Positions 42,933 to 50,919 of a DNA stretch of 64,000 nt are shown piece after piece. Location of the stretch: positions 124,001-188,000 of the forward strand of contig CAVZAA010000001.1 in NCBI GenBank assembly GCA_963773105.1. The letters are read 5' to 3'. Made by a program: the position numbers and the translations under genes. The notes below the pieces were generated by a model. It was not told the DNA's origin and did not search any database. It saw only the letters and a program-made list of their open reading frames with translations. Each line of letters opens with the position of its first letter. Position 1 is the first letter of the stretch. Source of the stretch: Trebonia sp963773105 (lineage in GTDB: Bacteria > Actinomycetota > Actinomycetes > Streptosporangiales > Streptosporangiaceae).

Positions 42933-43784
42933 ATGCCGTGGTTTCCTGAGTTTGCCAGTGCGGCGGAGTTGGCGCGCGAACAAGTTCGCGCGGTCGGCCG
43001 GGCCGATCCGGTAGGAGAGTTCCTCGCGGCGCTGCGAGAAGGCGACCCACGGATCCTGGAGGCCGTGTGGCCGGGCGAGGTGGTGATCTACGATCCGCGG
43101 GCAGGCGAAGTCCGCGGCCACAAGCAGGTGCGCGCGTTCATCGGCCGCAACCTGTCCTGGCTGGCCGGACTGCACGCCCAGGCCGAGACGGTGGCCGCCA
43201 CCCGATCCCCCGGGCGGGCGGTGGTCGAACTGCTGGCCCGGCTGGACCACGGCGGCCAGGAGTTGGCGTGGCCGGTTGCGGTCGTGGCCGAGTCGGCCGA
43301 CGACCGGTCGGTGCTCTTCCGCACCTACTGCAGTCAGTGGCCGCTCGACGAGCGGCGGCACCTCCGGCCGCCCGTGCTCGCTCCCGGCCACGTCCTTGCG
43401 GGCGGTGTCGTCGACCGCTACCTGACCGCGCTGGCGGCGGGCGACGCCGAGGCGGTGGCGGGCACCTTCGCGCCCGACGGGTACTTCCGCACCCCCTCCG
43501 GGCGGCGCTACGCGCGCGGGGGCGCCGATGAGCTTCTGTCGTTCTTCGCCCGCTGTTTCGGCGCGGGGGGCGGCATGGTCCTGCAGCAGTGCGCGGTGAC
43601 CGACGACGGGGTGCGCTGCGCGGTGGAATATAACTGCGTGCGCTGGGGCATACACGACGTGCCGCCACAGGCAGGGCTCGGCGTCTACGAGCGCGGCTCG
43701 GATGGGCTGCTCACCGCGGCCCGGGTCTACGACGACGTCGAAGCGCCGGCGGAGCTGTCAGGACGGGTCCACTCGAGGCAATGA
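42933..43784 (+). CDS. Double SnoaL/NTF2-like fold protein
   Basis: 283 aa from ATG 42933 (AAGGGG upstream). Two NTF2-like modules: residues 25-130 (PVGEFLAALREGDPRILEAV, KQVRAFIGRNLSWLAGL) and residues 155-270 (VVDRYLTALAAGDAEAVAGT, GGADELLSFFARCFG). NTF2 folds serve as small-molecule isomerases, cyclases or binding subunits. No specific motif identifies a substrate. It is transcribed toward the VOC-flavoprotein-SDR operon with repeats between. Confidence 0.72.
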   Translation: MPWFPEFASAAELAREQVRAVGRADPVGEFLAALREGDPRILEAVWPGEVVIYDPRAGEVRGHKQVRAFIGRNLSWLAGLHAQAETVAATRSPGRAVVELLARLDHGGQELAWPVAVVAESADDRSVLFRTYCSQWPLDERRHLRPPVLAPGHVLAGGVVDRYLTALAAGDAEAVAGTFAPDGYFRTPSGRRYARGGADELLSFFARCFGAGGGMVLQQCAVTDDGVRCAVEYNCVRWGIHDVPPQAGLGVYERGSDGLLTAARVYDDVEAPAELSGRVHSRQ

Positions 43785-43812
43785 CCGACACCAAAAGCGT
43801 TACCCCAGAGAA

Positions 43813-43877
43813 CTGACGCCACAGAACTGACGCAGAAAAGACTGACACCAGAAGACTGACGCCAGCAGGCTGGCATC
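43813..43877 (+). repeat. Five degenerate tandem repeats, 14-15-bp period
   Basis: CTGACGCC/CTGACGCA/CTGACACC/CTGACGCC/CTGGCATC begin at 43813, 43827, 43842, 43856 and 43870, each in an AGAA-rich unit. They fill the gap upstream of the VOC gene and end about 17 bases before its ATG. Possibly generated by slippage; possibly a regulator-binding array. Confidence 0.6.
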
Positions 43878-43893
43878 AAAGGGAGCAGCAGAC

Positions 43894-44517
43894 ATGGTGG
43901 ACCTGAAGCTCGAGGTGGTCGTCATCCCGGTCACGGACGTCGACCGCGCCAAGAACTTCTACACGGGGCTCGGGTGGCGGCTTGACGCCGACTTCCCGTT
44001 CGACAACGGTTTCCGGGTCGTCCAGTTCACGCCGCCAGGCGCGGGGTGCTCGGTCCAATTCGGCTCGAACATCACCTCGGCCGCGCCCGGCTCGGCCCAG
44101 GGCCTGTACCTGGTCGTCTCCGATATCCAGGCCGCCCGCGACGAGCTCGCCGCCCGCGGCGCCAACCCGAGCGAGGTGTTCCACCCCGGGGCGCCCGGCG
44201 CCCAGTTCCGGGCCGACGGAGGCGGCCGCGTCAGCGGCCGGGCCGACAAGGACGCCAGCTACGGCTCCTTCGCGACGTTCAGCGACCCCGATGGCAACGG
44301 CTGGCTGCTGCAGGAGATCACGACCCGGCTGCCCGGCCGGGTCGACGCCGCTGAGACGGCCTTCGCATCGGTGACGGACCTGGCCGGCGCGATGCGGCGC
44401 GCGTCCGTCGCGCACGGCGAGCATGAGAAGCGAATCGGCCACGCGGATGAGGACTGGCCCGACTGGTACGCCGCGTACATGGTGGCGGAGCAGGCCGGGT
44501 CGGGGCTGCCGACGTGA
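43894..44517 (+). CDS. VOC family protein
   Basis: 207 aa from ATG 43894 (AAGGGAG upstream). One VOC domain, residues 4-145: LEVVVIPVTDVDRAKNFYTG, LYLVVSDIQAARDELAARG and SYGSFATFSDPDGNGWLLQE, with the metal-site Glu in WLLQE. The extra C-terminal 60 residues form a helix rich in acidic and Trp residues (DEDWPDWYAAYMVAEQAG), known from VOC proteins annotated as glyoxalases. The stop overlaps the next gene's GTG, starting a three-gene operon. Confidence 0.85.
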   Translation: MVDLKLEVVVIPVTDVDRAKNFYTGLGWRLDADFPFDNGFRVVQFTPPGAGCSVQFGSNITSAAPGSAQGLYLVVSDIQAARDELAARGANPSEVFHPGAPGAQFRADGGGRVSGRADKDASYGSFATFSDPDGNGWLLQEITTRLPGRVDAAETAFASVTDLAGAMRRASVAHGEHEKRIGHADEDWPDWYAAYMVAEQAGSGLPT

Positions 44518-45908
44518 GCGGCTACGACTACGACGTGATCGTCTTCGGCGGCGGCGCGCCCGGCGAGCACTGCGCGGCGGCGCTGCAAGCGCGCGGGCTG
44601 CACGTCGCGGTGGTCGAGCGCGAACTGGTCGGCGGCGAGTGCTCCTACTGGGCCTGTATCCCGTCGAAGTCGCTGCTGCGACCGGGCGAGGCGGTGCAGG
44701 GCGCGCGCAACGCGGCCGCGACCGCGCAGGTCGACGTCCAGGCCGCGCTGGCGTGGCGGGACTTCATGGTGTCGAACTGGTCTGACGCCGGCGCGGCGAA
44801 GTGGCTGACCGACCGGGGCATCGACGTGCTGCGCGGGATCGGCCGGCTCGCGGGCACCGGCGTGGTCGAGGTCGACGGCGTCCGCCACACCGCCGAGCAC
44901 GTCGTGGTGGCGACCGGTTCCGAGCCGTTCGTGCCGCCAATCCAGGGGCTGCGTGAGCTTGAGGGTGTCTGGGGCACCCGCGAGGCGACGAGCATGAAAG
45001 CGGTACCGCGCCGCCTGCTGGTGCTCGGCGGCGGGTCCGCCGGCGTCGAGATCGCGCAGGTCGTCCGCCGTCTCGGGGGCGAGGTGGCGCTGGTCGAGGG
45101 CGCCGACCGCATTCTCCCCCGCGAGGCCGCGCCGCTGGGCCGTGCGCTCGGCGACGCGCTCGGCAAGGAGGGGATCGAGCTGGTGCTCCGGACGCACGCC
45201 GCCGCCGCGCTGCGCGACGGCGACGAGTACGTCCTGCAGCTCGACAACGGCAAGGAACTGCGGGGCGACCGGCTGCTTGTAGCGACCGGCCGCCGCCCGC
45301 GCGTCAATGGGATCGGCCTGGAGACCGTCGGCGTCAAGCCGGATCCCAAGGGGATCGCGGTCGACGACCACCTGCGCGCGGGCGAGCGGCTGTGGGCGAT
45401 CGGGGACGTGAACGGCATCTGGCCGCTCACCCATGTGGGCGAGTACGAGGGGGACGTGGTCGCGGCCAACATCGCCGGGGAGGACCGTCCGACCAACTAC
45501 GAGGCCGTGCCCCGCGTCACCTACACCGATCCTCAGGCCGCGGCCGTGGGCGCACTCGAAGGGCAGTACAGCGGGACCGCGGCGCTTTCAGAGGTGCCGA
45601 AGACCGCCACCTACACGCACGCCTACGCCGACTCCAACGGGTTCCTGACCCTGCTCAGCGACGGCGAGCGGCTCACCGGCGCCTACGGGCTCGGCCCGGA
45701 GGCAGGGGAGTGGATGCAGCAGGCGACGCTGGCCATCCGCGCCCGCATCCCGGTTGCGGTGCTGAACGACACGATCCAGCCATTCCCCAGCTTCTCTGGC
45801 ATCTACAGCGCGGCCGTCCAGTGCCTGGTCATGAACATCATGGACATGCCACAGCCCAGGACGCCGATGGACGCGCAGATGGCGAACATGCCGAAGGCGA
45901 CCGGATGA
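44514..45908 (+). CDS. FAD/NAD(P)-dependent pyridine nucleotide-disulfide oxidoreductase
   Basis: 464 aa from GTG 44514 (GTGA overlap). FAD site VIVFGGGAPGEHCAA, redox pair C-x4-C in GGECSYWACIPSKSL near residue 45, NAD site LLVLGGGSAGVEIAQVV near 168 and LLVATGRRPRVNGIGL near 265. The C-terminal dimer domain has IQPFPSFSG where dihydrolipoamide dehydrogenases have HxxxxE, so the usual catalytic His-Glu dyad is absent. It probably acts on a small disulfide or quinone rather than lipoamide. SDR gene follows with an ATGA overlap. Confidence 0.88.
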   Translation: MSGYDYDVIVFGGGAPGEHCAAALQARGLHVAVVERELVGGECSYWACIPSKSLLRPGEAVQGARNAAATAQVDVQAALAWRDFMVSNWSDAGAAKWLTDRGIDVLRGIGRLAGTGVVEVDGVRHTAEHVVVATGSEPFVPPIQGLRELEGVWGTREATSMKAVPRRLLVLGGGSAGVEIAQVVRRLGGEVALVEGADRILPREAAPLGRALGDALGKEGIELVLRTHAAAALRDGDEYVLQLDNGKELRGDRLLVATGRRPRVNGIGLETVGVKPDPKGIAVDDHLRAGERLWAIGDVNGIWPLTHVGEYEGDVVAANIAGEDRPTNYEAVPRVTYTDPQAAAVGALEGQYSGTAALSEVPKTATYTHAYADSNGFLTLLSDGERLTGAYGLGPEAGEWMQQATLAIRARIPVAVLNDTIQPFPSFSGIYSAAVQCLVMNIMDMPQPRTPMDAQMANMPKATG

Positions 45909-46639
45909 CCGCCGCCCGCGACCCGGAGCTGACCGGGCAGACCGTGGTCCTGATCGGCGGCAGCTCCGGGATCGGGCTGGAGACGGCCAGGCGCGCCAGG
46001 ACCGAGGGCGCCGACGTGATCCTCGTCGGCCGCAATCAAGAGCGGCTCGACCGAGCCGCGCAGGAACTTGGCGCGCAGCGCACCGCGGCCTTCGACGCGA
46101 CCGACGAGGACGCCCTGGCGAAGTTCTTCCGTGACCTGACGACGCCGGTCGACCATGTGATGGTGACCGGCAGCGGCCCGCACTACACCCCGGTCCTCGA
46201 GATGGACTCGGCCCAGGCCAGGCAGGCGCTCACTGATCACGCGACGCTGATGATCAGCGTGGCCAGGAACGCCGTCGGCAAGGTCCGGGCCGGGGGGACG
46301 CTGCTGTTCATGGGCGGCGCGGGCGTCCGCGTCGCCCCCGGCATCGGGATTTTCGCCCCCGCGGGCGCCGCGCTGCCACCGCTCACGGCGACTCTCGCGC
46401 TCGAGATCGCGCCGATTCGGGTCAACCTCATCGCGGCCGGCTTCGTCGACACCCCGCTGTCGGCGTCGCTGCTGGGCGAAGGCCTGGAGAAGCGCCGCGA
46501 TGAGCTCCGGTCGACGCTTCCGATCGGCCGGGTCGTCGGCCCAGCCGACGTCGCCGCGCTCGCCGTCCACATCATGGCCAACACGGCGCTCACCGGCGCG
46601 ACGTACGACATCGACGGCGGGCAGCAGTACGTCTCCTAG
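45905..46639 (+). CDS. Short-chain dehydrogenase/reductase
   Basis: 244 aa. Rossmann TVVLIGGSSGIGLETARRA near residue 13 with NAD(P) motif GGSSGIG. The catalytic region is atypical: instead of the usual YxxxK the segment GIFAPAGAALPPLTATLALE follows a MGGAGVRVAPG strand, so the Tyr may be replaced. The C-terminus TGATYDIDGGQQYVS is standard. ATG 45905 overlaps the preceding stop. An IS605-type element begins at or just after its stop codon. Confidence 0.82.
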   Translation: MTAARDPELTGQTVVLIGGSSGIGLETARRARTEGADVILVGRNQERLDRAAQELGAQRTAAFDATDEDALAKFFRDLTTPVDHVMVTGSGPHYTPVLEMDSAQARQALTDHATLMISVARNAVGKVRAGGTLLFMGGAGVRVAPGIGIFAPAGAALPPLTATLALEIAPIRVNLIAAGFVDTPLSASLLGEGLEKRRDELRSTLPIGRVVGPADVAALAVHIMANTALTGATYDIDGGQQYVS

Positions 46640-48075
46640 TGCATCTGTCCGTAAGCTCGTCGGGGTTAGCCGGCGGCTTGCGGGCTCCTCGCGGTGTGGC
46701 GAGCGACTCCCCGTGCGGTGGTTGCCGTTGGGGGCGGGCCGGTGCCGGCCAGGGGACCGTGGGCGGGTGGCCGTGATGGGGGCCGTCGCCGGGGGTCACG
46801 TCGTGCCGGGTGCACACCTGGCAGGTGCGTCCCGGCTCGGCGGTGCGTTATCCCCGCGTTTTCAGAAAGCGCGGGGATGGTCCCGCCGCCGTTGCGGGCG
46901 GCGATGTTGGCGGCCGCGATCAGGTCGCGGTGCCCCGCGTGCCCGCAGTGCGGGCAGCGGAAGTCCCGCCCGGCGGGCTTGGGCGCCCGCCGGGAGCAGT
47001 GCGGGCAGGTGGAGGACGTGCCCCGCTCGTCGACGAGTTTCACCGTGATCCCGGCGGCCTCGGCCTTGTCCTTGAGGGCGCTGATCAGGTGGCCGACCCG
47101 CCAGTCCCGAGTCCGCTGGTTATGCCGCCGCCCCGCCGGCAGATTCAGGACGCCGCGCGGGTCGCCGACCGCCAGCGTCCCCACCCGATGCCCCACCGCC
47201 CACGACACGACGGTCTTGGCGGCCTCGTGCTGGGCCTGCCGGACCCGCCGCAGGTGCCGGGCCTCGGCCAGCCGCGCCCGGCGCTTGTGCCGGCGCCACC
47301 GGCGCGACCCCTGCTGCCCCGGCCGGGGGGCGCGGCGGGCGGCGGCGCGGGAGCGGCCCTTGCGGTCGCGCAGGTGCTGCCGGCACTCGGCGCGGATGGC
47401 CCGCCCGGAGACCAGCAGCCGCTGACCTCCGGGTCCGGCGGCGGCGTAGGGGTGGATGATGCCCAGGTCCACGCCCGCGACCCGGGCGGGGTCGGGCCCG
47501 GTTCCGTCCGGGTAGGCCGCCACGGGGACCTCGGCGGTCACGTCCAGGTACAGGCGCCCGGCGTCGAACCCGAGGGTCACCGAACGGACCCGCCCGGCCG
47601 GGTAGGGCATCTCCCGGTCCAGGCGCACCGCCAGCGGCGGCCGCCCCCGAGCTACCGGCAGGCGCAGCGCCCGCCCGTCCAGGGCGAACGTGCCCGCGTA
47701 CCAGCGGACCGGGACCAGGCCGCGCCTGCGCCGCGGGAACCGCGCCGAGGCGTCCCCCGCCCGGCGCTTCGCCGCGGCGGCGAACCAGGCGTCGGAGTAC
47801 CGGCGCAGCACCGACCGGGCCCCGGCGCTGTCGAGCTCCCCGAAGGTGCCCGGCCCCGACGCCGCCAGTTCGCGGCACAGCTCCTGGTAGCCCGCCAGCG
47901 GGGCGTCCCGGCGGGACCGCCGCCAGGAGTTCAGCTCCAGCACGGCGCACCACACGTCGCCCGCGGACCGCAGCAGCCCGAACAGCCGGTTCCGCTGGGC
48001 GCGGGTCACCCGCAGCCCGCACAGGGCGGTGCGGTACACCACTCGCGGCGCGTCCCGCTCACGTTTTCGAGGCAT
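46636..48075 (-). mobile_element. IS200/IS605-family element, TnpB-only copy 1
   Basis: The right end is defined by comparison with copy 2: both share a sequence down to TGCACTAG (reverse strand), including a hairpin CCGTAAGC at 46649-46656 with GCTTGCGG at 46676-46683, about ten bases inside the end. The left end beyond the tnpB start could not be located because copy 2 is truncated. No TnpA gene is present, so it depends on another transposase. Confidence 0.72.
46666..48075 (-). CDS. tnpB: IS605 OrfB / TnpB RNA-guided nuclease, intact
   Basis: 469 aa from ATG 48075. RuvC-like D203 in AGVDLGIIHPY, the second acidic position D305 in LAVGDPRGVLN (Glu in most TnpBs), Zn finger CPHC...CPHC (C357, C360, C374, C377), and D384 in GHRDLIAAANIAARN. 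TnpB is a DNA endonuclease guided by an RNA from the element's right end; the stop codon lies inside the right-end hairpin, as expected if the guide RNA overlaps the gene's 3' end. A long Pro/Arg-rich tail follows the finger. Confidence 0.88.
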   Translation of the reverse strand: MPRKRERDAPRVVYRTALCGLRVTRAQRNRLFGLLRSAGDVWCAVLELNSWRRSRRDAPLAGYQELCRELAASGPGTFGELDSAGARSVLRRYSDAWFAAAAKRRAGDASARFPRRRRGLVPVRWYAGTFALDGRALRLPVARGRPPLAVRLDREMPYPAGRVRSVTLGFDAGRLYLDVTAEVPVAAYPDGTGPDPARVAGVDLGIIHPYAAAGPGGQRLLVSGRAIRAECRQHLRDRKGRSRAAARRAPRPGQQGSRRWRRHKRRARLAEARHLRRVRQAQHEAAKTVVSWAVGHRVGTLAVGDPRGVLNLPAGRRHNQRTRDWRVGHLISALKDKAEAAGITVKLVDERGTSSTCPHCSRRAPKPAGRDFRCPHCGHAGHRDLIAAANIAARNGGGTIPALSENAGITHRRAGTHLPGVHPARRDPRRRPPSRPPAHGPLAGTGPPPTATTARGVARHTARSPQAAG

Positions 48076-48215
48076 GAGCCTATGAAACCAGCCCCCCACC
48101 AACAAAACCGGGCCGCGAAACCGGAACCAGCCAAAACCAAGCGCCGTCGGGGTCACCCGGCTAGCGGACGCGGGGCGAAGGGGTCGGGCCGACCAGCCAC
48201 GACGAGTACGAGAAG

Positions 48216-49457
48216 TCAGCCCTCCAACGCGGGGCAGCCGGCCGTCTCCCGCAAGAAGCCTTCGACTGCGCCTGCGGCCTCTACCTCCGCGACACTACGG
48301 CCTAGCTCGACCCGCCACCTCCGACGAATTAACGGGCGCGACCACGAGCGGGCGGCCGCTTGCAGGCGTTCGAGGCGCTCGCCCGCGGTGGCGACCTGCT
48401 CATCGGTCGCCGTGAGGGCCACCCTGATGTGCGAATGGCCCGCGGGCCCGTAGATGGACCCGGGCCCGACGAGGATGCCGCACTGATCCGCGAGCAGCTC
48501 GCAGGCCGCCCAGCAGTCGAGTCCGGGCTTGGCCGCCCACAGGTACAGCCCGGCGTCGGAGAGGTCGATGCGGAACCCGGCGGCGGTCAGCCCGGCCGCG
48601 AGCACCGATCGCCGGGCGGCGTACCTGGCCTTCTGCTCGGCCGCGTGGGCATCGTCGGAGAGCGCGACCGTCATCGCGGCCTGCACGGGGGCCGGCACGA
48701 TCATCCCGGCCTGCCGGCCGACGAGCAGAAGCTGCTTCATCAGCGCGGGGTCGCCGGTGACGAACCCGGCCCGGTAGCCGGCCAGGTTGGACCGCTTGGA
48801 CAACGAGAACACCGCCAGCACCCCGTTCAGCGAGTCCCCGCTGACCGAGGGGTGCAGCACCGAGACCGGCGTCGCCGTCCAGCCGAGCTCGATATAGCAC
48901 TCGTCGGAGGCGAGCACGCAGCCGTGCGCGCGCGCCCACCCGACCGCGTCGCGGAGGGCGGCCGCGGGCAGCACCCGGCCGGTCGGGTTGGACGGCGAGT
49001 TCACCCAGAGCAGTCGGGTGCCCGCCGGCGCGTCGTCGAGGTCGTCGGTCGCCATCGAGGCGGCGCCGGCCAGCCGGGCGCCGATGTCGTAGGTCGGGTA
49101 GGCCAGCGCCGGGTAGACGACGGTATCGCCCGGCCCGCAGCCGAGCATGATCGGCAGCCAGGCGATGAACTCCTTGGTCCCGATCACCGGCAGCACGCTG
49201 TCCGGGTCGACGTGCACGCCAAGCGAGCGGGCAAGCCACCCGGCGGCCGCCGAACGCAGCCCGGGGGTACCCGCGGTCAGCGGGTAGCCGGGCGCGTTGG
49301 CGGCCGCGATGAGTGCGTCCTGGATGACCGCGGGCACCGGATCGACCGGAGTGCCCACGGACAGGTCAACCGCCCCGCCGGGGAAGGCCCTGGCCTTCTC
49401 CGCGATCGGGGCGAGCTCGTCCCAGGGGTATTCAGGCAGCCGTGTGGCGAGGGTCAC
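48216..49457 (-). CDS. dapC: Succinyldiaminopimelate transaminase DapC
   Basis: 413 aa from GTG 49457 (overlaps the ferredoxin stop as GTGA). Class I/II PLP aminotransferase: WVNSPSNPTGRVLPAAAL near 160, DECYIELGW near 190 and the PLP lysine in SLSKRSNLAGYRAGF near 225; it makes N-succinyl-diaminopimelate in lysine and wall synthesis. The typical family ending (ALTATDEQVATAGERL) is followed by a 50-residue Arg/Trp-containing tail not usual for DapC, perhaps because downstream sequence was altered by the nearby IS insertion. Its partner dapD is 2.8 kb away on the other strand. Confidence 0.9.
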   Translation of the reverse strand: MTLATRLPEYPWDELAPIAEKARAFPGGAVDLSVGTPVDPVPAVIQDALIAAANAPGYPLTAGTPGLRSAAAGWLARSLGVHVDPDSVLPVIGTKEFIAWLPIMLGCGPGDTVVYPALAYPTYDIGARLAGAASMATDDLDDAPAGTRLLWVNSPSNPTGRVLPAAALRDAVGWARAHGCVLASDECYIELGWTATPVSVLHPSVSGDSLNGVLAVFSLSKRSNLAGYRAGFVTGDPALMKQLLLVGRQAGMIVPAPVQAAMTVALSDDAHAAEQKARYAARRSVLAAGLTAAGFRIDLSDAGLYLWAAKPGLDCWAACELLADQCGILVGPGSIYGPAGHSHIRVALTATDEQVATAGERLERLQAAARSWSRPLIRRRWRVELGRSVAEVEAAGAVEGFLRETAGCPALEG

Positions 49458-49780
49458 TCGGCCGCGGCCTGAGGCGGCAGCGCCGCCACCGTGGGGTAGT
49501 CCTTTCCGATCTTCCCGACCTTGGACGCGCCGCCGGGGGAGCCGAGCTCCTGGAAGAAGTCGACGTTGACCTTGTAGTAGTCCTTCCACTGCTCGGGAAC
49601 GTCGTCCTCGTAGTAGATGGCCTCAACCGGGCACACCGGTTCGCACGCGCCGCAGTCCACGCACTCGTCCGGGTGGATGTACAGCATGCGCTCGCCCTCG
49701 TAGATGCAGTCCACCGGGCACTCTTCGATGCACGCCTTGTCGAGCACATCAACGCATGGCTGCGTGATGATGTAGGTCAC
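49454..49780 (-). CDS. fdxA: Seven-iron ferredoxin FdxA
   Basis: 108 aa. Cysteines at 9, 17, 21, 25 and 40, 43, 46, 50 give the [3Fe-4S]/[4Fe-4S] pattern of FdxA (CIEECPVDC, CVDCGACEPVCP). The C-terminal part (EQWKDYYKVNVDFFQELGSP) is the usual actinobacterial extension. It donates electrons to P450s or other oxidoreductases. The adjacent dapC is a standard neighbour in actinobacteria. Confidence 0.95.
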   Translation of the reverse strand: MTYIITQPCVDVLDKACIEECPVDCIYEGERMLYIHPDECVDCGACEPVCPVEAIYYEDDVPEQWKDYYKVNVDFFQELGSPGGASKVGKIGKDYPTVAALPPQAAAE

Positions 49781-49843
49781 GGGAGCTCCTCTTTAACGTT
49801 CATAACCCACTTGAACTACCAAACAGTATGGTGGTTCGCCCTG

Positions 49844-50776
49844 CTAGCTGGCGACAATACGCCCATGTGAAGGAGCGGCCGCCGCCTGCCAGCTGGTTTC
49901 GTTCAATCCGGCTTTCCACTGGTACCCACCGTAGCTGACCTGCGTTAGGCCGTAGGAGCTGGCATTGGCCACTAGCCAGTTGGCCGCCGTCCAGCCGTCC
50001 CCCCGTGCGGCCGAGATCACGGCCGAGCCGCCCGAACGGGCCACGCTGACCGAGGTCACCGCGCCGCCCTTGCGGGGGCGGCCGAAGGCGTCGGCGAAAC
50101 CGCTCAGGGCGGCGCGCAGGTTCAACTTGGCGGAGACGCCGTCGCTCGCCGCCTGCGAGACCGGGTCGTACCAGCACGTAACGGCGTGCGGGGTGGCGGT
50201 GAAGGCGGTCGCGAGGACGGTGGCCGACTGGGTGTACTGCTCGTAGGCCGAGCCGTCCGCGCTCCGTTGCACATCTTGCGCGGCCACATCGACGGGCAGC
50301 TTCGCGTAGCCGGGGATCCGCATCAGCGCCTTGAAGAACGCGCCCGCCGCGTAGGCGGGATCCTCGAGGTGGGCCTTGGAGCCCCACCCCTCCGACGGCC
50401 GCTGCTGAAAGATGCCGACCGAGTCCCGGTCGCCGTAGTTCAGGTTCTCCAGCTTGGATTCCTGGAACGCGGTGGCATAAGCGATGATCAGCGCCTTGCG
50501 GGGGAGGTGATCGCGGGCCGCCACGCCGGCGATGATCGACGCGTCGGCCGTCTGCCCGAAGTCGAGGCCGATGTCGTTGGCGCCGGTTCCCGCCTGGCAG
50601 CCGGGGATGGTCAGCAACCGTTGGACGTACCGTCCGTAGGCGTTGTAGGCGGCGTAGGCGCCGGCCGCGAGCACCCCCGCGATCACGATGAGCACCCCGA
50701 GCAGAATCAGCGGGCGGCGCCACGAGGGACGCTGGTAGCTGTACGAAGCACTGCGCCCCGAGGAGGTCGTCCGCAC
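49844..50776 (-). CDS. Membrane-anchored extracellular protein, lysozyme-like fold possible
   Basis: 310 aa. An N-terminal cytoplasmic tail, one transmembrane helix (LILLGVLIVIAGVLAAGAYA), then an outside domain with the conserved block YATAFQESKLENLNYGDRDS followed by GIFQQRPSEGWG. Related actinobacterial proteins are sometimes labelled heavy metal transporters, a label I do not trust: the ES...GDRDS.G.FQQR pattern resembles lytic transglycosylases instead. A tail repeat region (GDGWTAANWLVANASSYGLT) is secreted. Function unproven. Confidence 0.7.
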   Translation of the reverse strand: MRTTSSGRSASYSYQRPSWRRPLILLGVLIVIAGVLAAGAYAAYNAYGRYVQRLLTIPGCQAGTGANDIGLDFGQTADASIIAGVAARDHLPRKALIIAYATAFQESKLENLNYGDRDSVGIFQQRPSEGWGSKAHLEDPAYAAGAFFKALMRIPGYAKLPVDVAAQDVQRSADGSAYEQYTQSATVLATAFTATPHAVTCWYDPVSQAASDGVSAKLNLRAALSGFADAFGRPRKGGAVTSVSVARSGGSAVISAARGDGWTAANWLVANASSYGLTQVSYGGYQWKAGLNETSWQAAAAPSHGRIVAS

Positions 50777-50919
50777 GTTGTCAAACTACCCGGCTTTTCG
50801 CCGGGCCGGTGGGCAAGCCTTCCAGAACACAGCGGGCTCCCGCCCCCATCGAGCGGACCAGCGCACCACCGCGTCAGCGCCGGAACCGGCACCTTACGGC
50901 TTACCGGACGTTCGGTAGC
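50777..50919. other. Gene-poor junction upstream of truncated TnpB copy
   Basis: 143 bases between the membrane-anchored gene start and the first homology to TnpB. It is the promoter side of the minus-strand gene; no clear hexamers. The join to TnpB sequence at about 50920 marks a deletion or recombination breakpoint. Confidence 0.35.

Noticed and set aside
42687..43655. N-terminal extension of ddaH far upstream
   Set aside because: Overlaps the SnoaL-like gene on the other strand; DDAH homology begins at ATG 42686.
43813..43877. CRISPR mini-array
   Set aside because: Units too short, no spacers of constant size, no cas genes.
49844..50776. Heavy metal transporter, as similar genes are sometimes labelled
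   Set aside because: Only one membrane helix and no metal-binding motif; the outer domain resembles lytic enzymes.
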